This document shows positions 37,683-50,559 of a stretch of 64,000 nucleotides of DNA, in pieces. This DNA comes from Drosophila miranda (lineage: Eukaryota; Arthropoda; Insecta; Diptera; Drosophilidae), in NCBI RefSeq assembly GCF_003369915.1, contig NC_046676.1:17590001-17654000 (forward strand). The letters are read 5' to 3'. The translations under genes and the position numbers were made by a program. The stretch's first letter is position 1; every line of letters starts with the position of its first letter. The notes below the pieces were generated by a model. It saw nothing but the letters and a program-made list of their open reading frames with translations, had not been told where the DNA came from and searched no databases.

Positions 37683-40473
37683 GTTTGCCCACTAACAGCC
37701 ACAAGACCCCGGCGAACACAGCAAAGAAAAGAAATTTCAGCATAACAAATGAAAGTGAGCAGCGGCGAACAGCAGCAAGTACAAATGACACTCACACACT
37801 AGGCAATCAGTGTGTTGGGCAAATGTAAGACACGTTAGCGATCAGCAGGAGCGGCTCCCCCATTGGACCCCAAAAACGGTCAACAAATCGCTGGATGACA
37901 ACTTGCGCTTTCAATTAGCGCGTGTCAACGGCCTCTAAAGAAGGGTCGAGTCGTCGTCGTCGTTGTTGGCTCCTCCACTCACCGCTCGAAGGCAAGCCCA
38001 GGGTACACCTATGATTTAATTTCGGTTTCTTTTCGCACACATTTAATTACGCAAATGTTATTCAATAAAGTCGCAGACAAGTCCGCGATTAGAGAAATGG
38101 GCGAAACTTTTTGGCACGCTGTTGTTTGCGGGTCAGAAAGAGTGCCTTCGCTATGATAGGGGGCTTGCTAGATACGATAGTTGCAAAAGAGGAGGAGAAA
38201 CCCGAACATCTAACACACTAGTATCTGTGATGGAGAGACCTTTTATCTGCGATTCTGCAAGAAATTTAATCACAATCCAGCCAACCTCCTCCGGAACTGC
38301 ATGATTTCCGAGCCAATTAACTCTCGGATACCTCTAAAAGGCTGTATACTTATTTTTGGGTACTCATTGGTTCCATTTATGATCTCTCTCCGACTGCCAG
38401 AAGCCTGTGCATAAATCTCCCTTCATATATTGTAATATTCTGCCACTCTCCTGCCGTATCCACTTCAGTTCACATCGAAAGAGCATTCGTAGAGCGGCCA
38501 ATGAAATACGTCTCCCTTTTGGCATTTCTTTGGCGATGGCTTTGTTGGTGGTCGATGGTCTTTGGCCAGCCTGTGCTTCGGGCTAATTGCAGTATTATTT
38601 CATTTTGATGCCATTTTAATTTAAATTCATTTGCGCAACGACTTTCGTCTTCATTAGGTGGGCTTTTTTCCCATTTTTACTGTTTGCTGGGCCCCGCTCT
38701 CCATCAAAGTTTTGCACCTTTCACAGAATTTTTACCCCGTGGTATTACCGCTTGAGTTCCGTCATCATTGATTATTTATTTTATTTTCTTTTATGGCTTT
38801 TTTATATATATTTTTTTGTAGTTTTTTTCACTGGTAATCAAGGTTTTATTGTGGGGCGTCCGTTTAATTGGCGAAAATTAAAAAAGGGAAAACGCTCTTG
38901 CATCGAAAACGCTTTGTGTAGGCGTCGCGCCGGGGCTAATGCAATTAATTAGAAAGCGAAACTAAACAATTCATTTAGAAGATGAAAGATGCGGAGAGAG
39001 ACGCGCAGAAAAAGGGGGAAAATTCATAATATTTTTTTGTTGATAAATGCTGGCTTGGAAATTAAAATATGACTTCTCTCTTTTTTTCAATCCACGAATA
39101 CCTTCGCTTTTCTTGTGGTGGCGGCAAGTCCCACCGCTTGCCAATGGAGTCCGAAAGGCCAAAGACCATAAATTGTTGAATCTTTGGAAAGGGACTGAGA
39201 TGATGGGAAAGGGAGAATGTTGGGGCTTTCGTAGGGCTTAGCGAGGATTGCGGGTTCAAGTTAGGGCCAGGGGCTAGCACCCTGCTGGATCATCAACCAA
39301 CTGAATCATCATTTTGACGCCCATATACAATAGGCATTCGTCAGGGGGAAGCCGGCACAGAGCAATTTGGGACCGGGAGCCGTCTGAAGACGCTGGCTAC
39401 ATCCGAAAAACATTGAAGAGCCGAAGATCTGTCTATCGATCGATCTATCAAGACTTGAATCAGTTAGACAGACAAACAGACCCAAAACCAATAATTACCG
39501 GATGAGGAGTAATTTCCTACGGGTTACGTTTCAAATGGGCTCGCACAGCCATCAAATTAATGATCATCTCGAGAAGAGTTTTGTTTGTAGTGCGATTCCA
39601 TTGGGCGATATCGGGAGCGGTGAGAGAGTTGTGGCTGTGTCTTCTGGGAGCCAAAGTTTTCCTGTGCCAGACCGCCAGAACGGGGGCTCCCCCCCCACCT
39701 CGTTACTGAAAAGGAAAACACTGTCCAAAAGTACTTTTCAATTGTTTCCATGGATCTGTATTTGGAGAAAGATTTTTTTATGATCATTGTTGCCGTTGAT
39801 CTTGGTCAGCACTTGGACTTTCGTTTTTTGTTTGCTTCTCAAGTGGCTGCTGACTGCTGGCAGGGGCGATGCGACTGTTCCTATAAATCTTTTGGCCAGA
39901 AAAATAAGAAATTTCCATTGTACTTCTGGTGCGTTGGGAAAGTCTTCAAATCGTCATTGTGCATTCGGCACAGGTACAGTGGTTGGTGGTCATCTTTCAT
40001 GCCCCCATGCTGATCTCTGACTGACACCCGCCCCCACATTCGCTGGTGGTGTGTGCGGCTTTTGATGATGCTTCAAGCGTTTTAATTGTGCAACGTTTCT
40101 ATAGAAATTAAATGCAAGACACTTCACTTGAAGGGAGACTGGGCATCCGTTACTTCATCGCTTTCGTTTTCCATGGGAATGCTCTAGATTTGGCTGTGGC
40201 CATTTGGCCATCATTTTGCAAAAGCCCCCAACAGGGTGCCCAAATGTGCTACATCTGTAACAATATCGTATAATTTAGCAAATGTCTATTATGTCAGTCC
40301 ATCAAAAATTTCACTTTGATTTTGGTAAAGCGGTGTCCCTCCATAAATAAAGACATCGAGCGTCATCAATCGCCAATTTGTTGACGAATTAATTCAAATT
40401 GTCAAGCTAAATCACGCCTGACCAAAAGCAGATCAAATCGGCACCACAAATTTTCACTTTCTCTCGAGTTGGG

Positions 40474-40508
40474 CATATTTATGGCTTATAAGTCTATTAA
40501 ACTCAGTT
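40474..40508 (+). promoter_or_regulatory. Candidate core promoter (TATTTAT with TCAGTT)
   Basis: A weak TATA-like ATATTTAT begins near 40475 and a perfect Inr TCAGTT lies at 40503-40508, about 31 bases apart from TATA to the +1 A. It stands before a stretch open in one frame on each strand. Without transcript data it is only a candidate. Confidence 0.3.
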
Positions 40509-41570
40509 AACTAATCGCAGCAGAGGATCATCGCCTGACGAATCCCCCTAATCTTGAAGACCATTACGAGCACGAATCGCATGTGAAAGTTCATGCAACA
40601 TATTATCCAAAAGTGACTAAGGACCGAATGGTCGTGCCGCAGCCGATCATAATCTGGACGCATGACCCCTTCGTGGTACGCGAGGTCTGTACAAATTATA
40701 ATATGCCTGCCGCAAGAGATCCCCGGCATGTACTTGCAACGCACTGGGGCTCCCACACGCCATAAAATATGTCCGCGGGAGGGGACCGGGTGTCCGAGGG
40801 GGTCAGTTAACATAGCTTGTCATATGCAAATGACCAACAACTATAAGCCATCAGCCATCAACCGAGAGCGAAAGTACCACGACAAAAGTCAGTAATTGCA
40901 GGCCACGATCAACGAAACAGCAGATACGTGTAATATTAGGGCACGATCAACTAGCACTAGCTAATATTTTAATTTATTTATTATTGGGTACCCTCCCAAA
41001 AAGCCAGCCCATACAATTGGGATCCATTGAACCCATACAATTGGGATGTCATGCGAAAAGGGATACAAATTTCAAAAGTCGCAATATTTTATTTGATTTC
41101 CTTTGCATTGTCTTTGCTTTACCTTCGTTTGCTGATCGTTGGATACATGTTTGGCATACTTAATCATTTTCGTTTTCTGGCCTTACATATGCAAAACAAA
41201 ATGTTGAACATTTTTCTATTTACTCTTTATCGTTGCTGGCTGGCCAGCAAAGAAAGTTTTCAGTTTGGCCGCAGTGGCAGTGGCACCTGCACAAATAATG
41301 TGTGAATCGTCTCATGCATTCGGAATTCCAATAGCGGCTAAGTGTGTAACGAGGGGCTTCTACGCGGATGTATCCCCAAAAGTAAAACTTTTCGAATTTT
41401 AGCAGAGTTTTGGATTAGGACAGAAAGGGGTGAACACACACGAGATATAACGGCTGGTGCTGGTGTGAGAAGAGCGAGAGAGAGAGACAGATGTAGAGAT
41501 GTAGATACAGAAAGGCGTTTTGCTGAAGAAGTTTTTTACATGACATCTACAGGTTTACTACTTGTCTTTG

Positions 41571-41584
41571 AGCGACACCTAGCG
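41571..41584. promoter_or_regulatory. CTCF-like word AGCGACACCTAGCG
   Basis: This 14-base word resembles the reverse complement of the CTCF core (GCGCCCCCTAGTGG) with four differences. It is followed by a short inverted-repeat run of TACGTA units at 41593-41626. It lies between flz and the second protease gene, a sensible place for an insulator. Assignment is by eye. Confidence 0.3.
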
Positions 41585-42885
41585 TTAATTTTACGTATAG
41601 TAATTATACGTATACGTATACGTATACTGAATAGAGTTGCCAGCTATTTAATTTGGCGCGCATGTAAATAAAATAAAAAATTTCGAATGTATGGTAAAAT
41701 AGAATTAAAATTTTCTTCACTGCGTATGTGTGTGTGTGTACGTCTTGGCTGCAGACTCCTCTGCTATGGCTGACTTCCGTTACTTAGATGATAGACAAAG
41801 ATAGCTCTGGATTCCAGTTCATACAGTTTGAGCGATAAGTATACATTCAGGTGACAGCCTTGCGGCAGAGCACAGTCGGGATTGTACTATTTGGCTAAGC
41901 TTGAAAATATGTACATACATACGTATAACCTTTAAGTTCATATCTATACACATCTTTCTGGCGTCGCTTTATCGACGTATGTACACACTTCGATTTGAAT
42001 CGACATAATTCCGCAAAGATATATCATTTGTAAAACGACGAAACTATTATGATCATTCTACTTTATGTATATAGCGATTTGGTATTCATATATGTACATA
42101 TGTATTCCTGATCTTTTTCGAAATTCCGATCGTCTGAAACAATAATTCTTTAGTTCGAATTCGTAATAAAGATATGCCGTGATATGTTTGTTTTAAACAT
42201 TTTAATTGAATTAATTTTGTCGAGCATGATCTGCTATAAATAAATAATTACAGTACGTTATAAGATAAAATTACAATAGCTTCTTCCGCATGGTTCGATT
42301 CGAGAAGAAGCGACTTATGTGATAATGCCCTACCGAAGGATCGAAACGGTTTCGAGTTTCTATATAATAATGCATTACGCGTACGGGACTAAAGCTAAGT
42401 GTAAATGTTATGCAATAATTTAGAAAATTATTTACAGCAAATGGGAATAAATTAGGGTCAAATCGATTAATACGTTACATGAGCTGTGACTGTGACTGCG
42501 ACTGCGACAGCAACAGCGACACTGATAGTCGTCGCTCTCTGGTTTAGTGTGCTTGTTAATCACATTCACTAACTAGCTTAGGGTTAGGCTAGGCAACGCT
42601 AAGATTATGATTATGACAATGGAAGTGGTCTCGGCAGAGTGGTAGTGGTGTCGCTTGAGCTGCGGGCAGGTGGAGGTAAATGGTGGCAACTGAAATCGTT
42701 GCTCGGGTTATGGGCTATGGGCCATCTCCGAGCGAGTGCCATAACCGGAGCACGAGTCCGAGTTTGAGTTGGGTTCCAGGGCCGAGAGTCCGATCTCGCT
42801 GGGGAGTCGGTGCGGAGTCGTGGGTGGAAGACGTGCTAGGCATTCACTAAGTATTAAGCATAATACACAGGCGAGGTCGACTGAA

Positions 42886-45800
42886 CTAGAACTGCAGAAT
42901 CTGGTTGATCCAGTCCCGGAACTCGGAGATGCGGGTGTAGACGCCCGGCTGGTTGGCCTCCGCGCACCCGATGCCCCACGAGATGACGCCGCCGAGCTGG
43001 AAACGCTTGTCGGCCTCCCGCTGCAGCACCATGGGGCCACCGGAATCGCCTGAGAGGTGCGAAATGGGGTTTATTGAGTGGATCCTGCAGTGCCATAATC
43101 GACGGCCATTACTCACCTTCACAGGAGTCGTAGCCGCCCTTCTTCCAGCCGGCACAGATGAATATGTGTGGTATGTGCTCAATGTAGCCCGCGGTGCGGT
43201 ACATCGACTCGCAGATGGTGTTGTTGATGACCGGCACGGCCACCTCCTGCAGGACGCTGGGCAGTGGTCCGTCCTCGTAGAGGCGTCCCCAGCCGGTGAC
43301 AAAGGCCGTTTGGCCAATGAAGTTCTCGTCGTTTTCGGGCACGCAAACGGGAATGATGTTGGGTTGAAAGACCACCGGCTCATAGAACCTGATCGGATGG
43401 AAGAACAGGAAACGGAAATCGATATAAATTACCAAGCCAAGAGATGCAGACTCACCTGAGCAGGGCAAGATCGTACTCAAAGGTCCGCGGATCGAACTGC
43501 GGATGAGAGGCGACGATCTGCACACGTCGCTCCTGGTAGCCGTAGGGCTCCTCTTCCTCGGCCAGATCGTACTCGCCGAGGCGCAGCAGCAGATCGGAGG
43601 GCGGCACACTGAAAGCACCCAAGCAAATCACTCGTGAATTTCTCCCGCTGGGAGGAGGAGTGATCGGAAATCGCATCTACTCACTTGTCCACACAATGGG
43701 CGGCGGTGATTGCCCAGTTCTCGTTGAGTAGAGCCGCTCCGCACTTGTGCAGGTAGGTGGAGGTGCGCCACTGGCGCAGCGATATCTGCCAGGGCCAGCG
43801 TCCGAAGGCGGCATTGGCTCCACCAACAATGCGCGGTTCGGGGAACATGCGACGTCCACACACTGAAAGGGGGGCGAGTGGGAGAGAGAGGAGGCCCAGG
43901 ATGAGTAAGGAGATCTCTGCTAATAGGCACTGTGCCAGGTCACAATTAAAATAATGGGCCCCAAAAGGCCCTAAACATTTTAATCACTTCGCCAGGCACT
44001 CAGTCATTCCAGCCCCAGCCCCAGCCCGGCCCGGGCCAATGTAACATGCTTTGGACAAGAAGAGGCGAGGCGGCCTGCAGTCCTTGACTTTGGCCGGCCA
44101 CAAGGCAAGCAGTCAACGGCCTACTTTATGGTCCGCAACTTGTCCCGACTCGGACCGACTCGTTTCGTGCATCAAGATTGTTTCTGCAGCCGCAAATCGG
44201 TCAGGGGGCTGCTGTGGCAAGGGTCCAGGAGTTGGTTTGGATTCTGTTTGGTTTGTTGTGGCTCCGCAGACGGAAGAACGCAACGTGACCCAAGCGGCAC
44301 AATGACCGACGAAGCGAGGCCGAGGGGCAGGAGGAGGATCATTATTGTAAATGATTGCTGTAAAAATTGTTGCGGACATCGGGTATGGATTCGGAGTGTC
44401 TAGCAGCAGCGGCCAGGCTTAGGAGCTTTCTTGGGCATTTATGAGCTGGCGGTCAGCTCTGCCAAGACAGCATCCAACTCCATCTCTTCGTGGTCTTCCT
44501 CTGGGCTCAAGGCCAGCGTTTAGCCTTCAAATTGAATTTAATGGCCACGCATGCTTGGCTTTGTCTTATGACCAAAGTCTGGTATATTAATAGATTTCTC
44601 CTCGAAGGAAACAAGTTTTTCTGACTGACGCGTACCTCGAAGATACAGATACAACGACACCATGGACCCATGTGCTCGCTCTTGCGGACTCACCTTCTTT
44701 GTAATCGACGCCCTCCAAAGCATTTGCAGGCGCTAGCGTTGTGCTCCCAGCTGCTGGCTCCATGGTCGTCCCCAGGCTCACTTCCTCGCCGCTGTAATCA
44801 GTGGTAGCCGCTGTGACTTCTGTCGTTGCTGGCTCTGCGGTGGTGCTGCTGCCTGATCCCGTCTCCGAGCTGAGCTCAATGGAAGATGATGTAGATGAGG
44901 AGGCCAAAGGAACGCTGCCGCTGCTGCTGCTGCTGCTGGTGCTGCTCTCTGGTCCCTCTGTGGTTTTGACAGTCGTCGTGGTTGCTGGTCTGGCGGTGCT
45001 TGTGGCTTTCGGTGGTTTCGTGGTCCTGTGTGGCTTTTCTGTGGGACTGTCGCTCTCTACCGAACCAGGCTTCGACTCGCTGGTGCTGACACTAGTGGCC
45101 ACAGAGATGACCACTTTGTCGGTGGCCGTGGGTGGTGCTGCTGCCGATTGGCGGTTGGAAAGCGAAAACCTGCATTAGAAAAGAACAAAACTTGTCGCAA
45201 GAAAAAGACACACTCACCTGTGCTCGCCGATGTTTTGTTCAGCGCCTGCACCTCGGGCTGCTGCTTGGGTGGGGGTGGTGCCGGCTGCCAGTCGTTGGAA
45301 ATGCTTGCGTTGGTCTGTGGCTCAGCCTCCACGTCCGTCCAGGTGATCAGGCCGGGCTTCTTGGTGGTTGTTGTTTCTGTTTTGGGAGTGCTGGTGCTCA
45401 ACAATGGTCTCTCTGTGGCTGCCGTCGTTGTGGGAGGTTTAGTGCCAGCTGTTGTTGTTGTTGTTGTCCTTGTCGTTGTTTTGGCGGTGGTTGTTGTTGT
45501 CGCTGTTGTTGTTGCTTTAGTGGTGATTGGTGTTGTGATTGGGGCTTTGGTTGTATGACGACGCGTGGGCTTTGGCGTAGTTGTGGTTGTTGTTGTTGTT
45601 GTCGTTGTTGTTGTAGTGGAGCTGGTAGGCTTCGTTTTAGGTGGGGCAGTGGTTGTGACTGTGGTTGTTGTTGTTGAAGGTGCTTTTGAGGCGGTACTGC
45701 TGGTGCTTGCCGTTGCCATGGGGGTGGCTGGCTCCGCCAGCATGACGGGCACCTTTACGTACTCCCCAGTGGGTTTCGGCCTTGGCCTGGGCGCCTGAGT

Positions 45801-48800
45801 GGTGCGCTCTGGCAGCTTTGTGGCTGTTGTCCGATTGCCGTGCAACTCGTCCTTGAAAGATGTGCTCGTGGTTGTTGTCGTAGAGGTAATCGAGCTGGTG
45901 GTTTGAATCACAGGCCTGCGGCCTGGTGCCGTCGTTACTGTGGTTCCATTCGCTGTGCTGGTGGTGCTGCTCAGGCTCTCCACTGGTTTCCTTGTGGCTT
46001 GCGTGCCACTAGCGGTGGTTGTTGTCGACCCAATCGGCTTCTTTGGGGGCGTTGGCCGCCTACTCGAATGTGTTTTGTGTGGCTTGGGGGTGGTGGTGCG
46101 TAGAGGCGGTGTCGGACGCTGAGTGGTGGACTGTGCCGTTGTTTCTGGTGCCTTTGTCGTTGTGCTTGTGATGGGTGCAGTTGTGGTTGTTGTTTTGAAA
46201 GATGCCGAGCTGCTGCTGCTCGTGGTGGGCCTTGTGTGCCGCCTGGTTGTTGTCGTTGTCGTCTCCACCCTGTAGCCGGGCTCTGTGGACGGCGGCGTTG
46301 TCGTCTCCACAATTTGGAAGGTAACAAACTTGATGGGGACCGTGGTGGTTTCAATGCGCTGCTCAACCGCCACGGGGCCAGTGGTCAGCACTGGCCTGGC
46401 GCTGGTGGTGCGACGACGCGGCGGCTTAGCCGTGGTGGATGGCAGTGGACCTGCTGGTGGCTTGGCCGTTGTCCGCACCACAAAGTGCGAGTTCTTGTGA
46501 GTGGTGTGGTCCTGCACTGGGCGCCGCGTGGTGGTGGTCGAGAGTGTGGTGCGCACGGGCTTGGCGGTGCTCAGATACGATTGGGTGACGTTCTTGAGCA
46601 GCTCGTTGCTCGTGTGCTGCGTCGACTGTTGGTGGTTCTTGTGGGTGGTGCCCCCGCTGCTGCTGCTGCTGCTGATGCCACTTTCCGTGGTAAGCTTGAA
46701 GAGGGAGCTCGTGGGCAGCGTGGTGGACTCATGGGCAAAGTGCGAGATGGTATTCTGGTCGATGCTGTTGTCGTTGAGCTCCGGGGCGAACAGCGAAGCC
46801 TCCTCCTGGAAGGAAAAAGGAGTATTAGTTGGTTGGGTGGGCAGGAGCTAGGGGCCGAGACTCACCTTCATCGCACAGCAGGAGCCAAAGTAGAAGCGAT
46901 CGATGCAGGTGCCCAAATGCGTGCCGTTCTGCTTGATGCAGTCGATGGCGAACATGCAGACTCCGGAGCGGCCGGACTTCCGCACGATGCACGGCAGATG
47001 TCGAATATTGCGGCCCGATTGGACTGTCCAGAACCCAGATAATGATAATCACAATCAGTATGGTGTAATGAGTACTAATAATAGCTATAATAATGATGAT
47101 AATGATGATGAATGGCCGATGCCTTTTCGGGTTCTATCAATACCAATGCTCCACACCATTTCCGTTTGCCGGGGCCGATTAACGCCTTCGAATTTGTACG
47201 CCAATTTGAGAGGTCTGGCCTTTCACCGTTAGGCAAACAACAGTTAACACAAGTGAAAATGAAGTGGCAACAGGCCGAAAACGAAGACCAAGACGAGGCA
47301 CGAACCACCAAGCACCAAGCACCAAGTGCCGGCCCATAAAAGCCACAAACGGCGGCCGCGTAGTCCGCTGAAGGGCGTCATCGTATCATGGGGTCCGACC
47401 CAGACCGCCCGATGAGGCAACAGTAGCCCCATCCGCATTATTGTTATTTATTTATGATTTCTGTTTTTGTGCTGCTTCTGCGAGAACCGAGAACCGAGAA
47501 CCGAGAACCACCATCATCATCATCAGCAGCAGCATGATCATTGTGTAATCGAGCCGGGCATTATCCAAGCCAGAGCTTTGAACTTACATAAGATGAGGCC
47601 AAAAGTTTTGCGTGTCTCAAGGGGGGGTTTCACGGAAAAATTGCTAAACGAACGCGGCCAGGGACGAGCACGAGCTGGCCGGCTGAAGAAAGCCCCAGTT
47701 CGCGATCCTGTTCTGACTTTGACCATAAATAAACTTAACAAGCCTGGCCAAGACAGGCTCCCAAAAATACTCGCAAATAAATAACGTACTTTGTTAGCCG
47801 CCTTTACTCTTGTCTTATATTCAGGTTAAATCAAAGCCAAATAAAACGGGGGAACACTCGGCATTAAATGCTCTTTTAAAAAAGAAACTTCTTCTAAGAA
47901 ATCCTCTGCAAAATAGCTTCAACTTCAAGACCAATAAAAACCCACTAGATTTATCAGATACAGCCACTTAACCACTTTCAAACCCCCTAAGTATTCCTTT
48001 TATAAATGCCACAAAATACGCCGCAAGTCGGTGTGGCCTCAGCAAAGCCGTTTCAAAGGGTATCAAAGGCTGTGAAATATTGCCAGCTGTCTTTTTGGTG
48101 TTTTGCGTTTATTGAACTTAAGCCGTAGAGTGTCGCGCATTTCTTATGCAATTAGCACGAAATTCTGACATCAGTGGTCTTTCGCGAAGGTTTTGCAGGC
48201 GGCAGAGGCCCAAACGAATGACTCAAGACACGAACTGGCGGCCTGCATATGGGATTCAGTCCACAAAATTTGTAGCCCAGGCGATGGTCAGGGCGATGGC
48301 GATGGCGATGGTCACGTTTCCTAGACGGCGGCTGAGCAGTCGTCGTCGACGCTGGCTGAGACGCCAGCAGTGGCAGCGTGTTCCTCTCTGTTCTCTGTTC
48401 GAGTATCTCTGTGTTTCTCGATTTCTGTTTGCATTTCGTTTTGTGGCTTTTTGGGTCAACGGCTTAGCATATGTTTCGCCAGCCACTCGGCCAGCCTACC
48501 AAGCAGCCCGCCCCACAGCCAGAGATGGCAGACGACAGACGACAGAGTCTCGGCCACGGCCTGGCAGCAGACTTGGCCCGCATTGCAATGTAGGAAATTC
48601 GTTTTTGGCATGCGAATGCGGCAACATTTTCGTGGCACGATTGTGGGTGAGTGGCGCAGTGGCTAAGTGGGTCAGCTACCAAGAGAACCCAACAGACGAA
48701 GAACCAAAGAACCAAAGAACCGAACACCCGAAGGTTCAGTTCGATCTGGGCCCCACTTTGCGTCTGTTTGTTTTATTTCCCTTTCACTTGCCATCAAATT

Positions 48801-50559
48801 TACTTTCCGCTTTCTGTGGCCGCCTCTTCCCGTCTTGGCCATGTACGACTTTATATATTGTTTCTCTTATATTTTTCTTTGTTGCTGCTGGACCAGTCAT
48901 AAACATGAAATGCGCGCCGGCTTTCTTACGGAGAGGAGAGTCACAGTCAGAGCCAGAGTGTGCCACACTTCAGTCACCGAGAGCTCCAATCCGAATCCGA
49001 ATCCGATTCCGATTGAGACTCAGATTCAGATTCAGATTCAGATTCCCGGCTTGCGTCCGAGTCGGACTTGCTGCCTGACTGGCGACGTCCATGGTAGTGG
49101 TAGTGGTAGTGGTAGTGGTGGAAGCGGTGGCTCATTTTATGGCAACATTCTTTGATGGTTGACCTCAATTGCTTTTGCTCGCTGACGTTTGCCCGTTTGG
49201 CCGTTTGGCTGCTTGGCTCGTTGCCTGGCTATGGATCTGGCTCTGCCTCTGGCTCTGGCTCTTACGAGTATATGAAAGTTGTGTAGTTTTATTTTCATCT
49301 CTCACCTGCTCTCACACTGAATGAATGGCTGCTCTTTGTTGTCTCTCGCAGACAAATTGGCAGCCGTGTGGGGCCCCGAGAGGAAGTGCTAATAGCGTAT
49401 AAATTTGGCTCTTAATGGCTATGACCCAATTAATCTCCTTGCCCAGGCAACGCCTGTCTCTAACGTCATTAAATTTGATTACTTTCATTAGAAATGCTCT
49501 CTGCCTCTGGCTCTGGCTCTACCTCTACCTCTGTTCTCAATCCGAACTAGTTTGTCGCTTCAGTCTTTTGTATTGTATTATTTTTGGCATTAAATGCTTG
49601 CGGTGCCAAAGGAACCTGATCTCTCAGAGCTTTAGAGAGCCATCAAATCCCCAAGAAATGACCCAGAACTATGGCAAACTTCTATCCGTACTTCAGTTTT
49701 TACTTGAAAAGAAAACTGATTGATAGTTTCTCATAGATTGGGATTCCAGTCTGGAGCTATCCTAATCAAATACCTAATCTGATCTTTTATCAAAAATAAA
49801 CTAGTTTATTTCTTTTTCTGTTAAAAGTTTCCTTTTTTTCGAGTCTCTATTTCCTCGGCTCTTTGTAAATATTGAAATTCCTGTGTTAATGGCAGCCCAA
49901 AGATATCGAGAATCGAATTCTCTTCTAAATTATTTACTTTTATTCACTGAACGGATGTGTTTGTTTTCTGCATGACTTCATCTTTGAAAAAAAAACCCTA
50001 ACACCTGACAAAAAACACTTCACCTTTCACTGCCATGTGTTTACAAAACTCTTATTTAAAAATTGTTAGGTTTTGGGGAAAACAGGAATCCTTTATTTGT
50101 CTCATCCCCACACTTGTAGCCATATATTTTATTTTGGAACGTGCTCATTACGGATTTCCCCCATTATTACGCGGGATTGCCTCTCTGGACCCCTATACAA
50201 AAGAAACTTTTAATGGGGCTACGTGAGAGAAAGTGCTGGAGTTCTTGGGAAACAATGTATGTACATATGTAGACCAGGCATAAGCTGTAGCTGTATCTGT
50301 ATCTGCTGAGTAATTCCAGCTAAATAAGATCGTCAATGATTTGACAACAGCTTTGCTGATGGCTGGGATGATTCCATATCAGGTGGCCAAGGGCTGGATG
50401 GGGGGGATACTTACACTGTGCTAAGCTGGGATTATCCACAAAGACGGGACTGGCGTTCGTTGTCGGCAGCACCAGACTCAGGCTGGCCAGTGACACGAGG
50501 AGGAGGGGCAGGAGGCTGAGGACGAGGCCTGGCTGTGGCAGTGGCTGTGGCAGTGGCAT
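42886..50559 (-). CDS. Clip-like serine protease with Thr-rich linker (CG8170-like)
   Basis: Minus-strand exons: 50559-50415, 47023-46866, 46805-45218, 45140-44694, 43862-43685, 43608-43456, 43388-43117 and 43049-42886, giving about 1034 residues. A signal peptide ([20 protein letters not shown]) is followed by a clip-like domain (C-x10-C-x5-C-x10-C-x8-CC, residues about 60-100), a linker of about 680 residues very rich in Thr, Ser, Pro and basic residues including a long poly-Thr run, and a trypsin domain starting EPR-IVGG (Ile791). The triad is His835, Asp885 and Ser983; YDSCEGDSGGP gives a trypsin-type pocket. The exon at 45140 uses a non-optimal tandem acceptor because the stronger one at 45169 breaks frame. 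In-frame codons continue upstream of 50559 to about 50679, so a longer N-terminus is possible. Probably a secreted, heavily O-glycosylated zymogen; the ortholog name is inferred from gene order and size. Confidence 0.85.
45218..46805 (-). CDS. Large exon coding the Thr-rich linker of the second protease
   Basis: One 1588-base exon coding about 529 residues, mostly Thr with Ser, Pro, Lys and Arg in TTTTTRRP-like and TKAP-like units, and a run of about 14 Thr near 45580-45620. Such mucin-like segments are normally O-glycosylated and extended, so they would hold the protease domain away from the matrix or membrane. The opposite strand shows long but spurious Val/Gly-rich ORFs. Confidence 0.85.
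47024..50414 (-). other. First intron of the second protease gene
   Basis: A 3.4-kb intron joining the signal-peptide exon (donor GTAAGT beside 50415) to the clip-like exon (acceptor TGGACAG beside 47023), phase 1. It contains simple repeats near 49008-49045 (GATTCA units) and 49091-49120 (GGTAGT units). No other gene was recognised. Confidence 0.7.

Larger units (their letters stand above)
35521..42885. other. Intergenic between flz and the second protease gene
   Basis: About 7.4 kb. The left part holds flz upstream DNA, including an inverted repeat TAACAG...CTGTTA near 35811-35832 and a triple GGTCGTGGCT repeat near 36105-36137. The right end is the 3' flank of the second protease gene. 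Inside are a TATA/Inr-like element at 37350, a minus-strand small ORF at 37539-37682, a promoter-like element and short ORF at 40474-40770, and an insulator-like word at 41571. No larger gene was found. Confidence 0.5.

Noticed and set aside
42280..42330. tRNA-like B box GGTTCGATTCG
   Set aside because: The box ends CG instead of CC, no A box lies at the right distance, and no cloverleaf could be drawn.
45028..47042. Plus-strand Val/Gly/Leu-rich ORFs opposite the Thr-rich exon
   Set aside because: Thr codons (ACN) read on the other strand give Val, Gly and Arg codons without stops. There is no independent coding signal.
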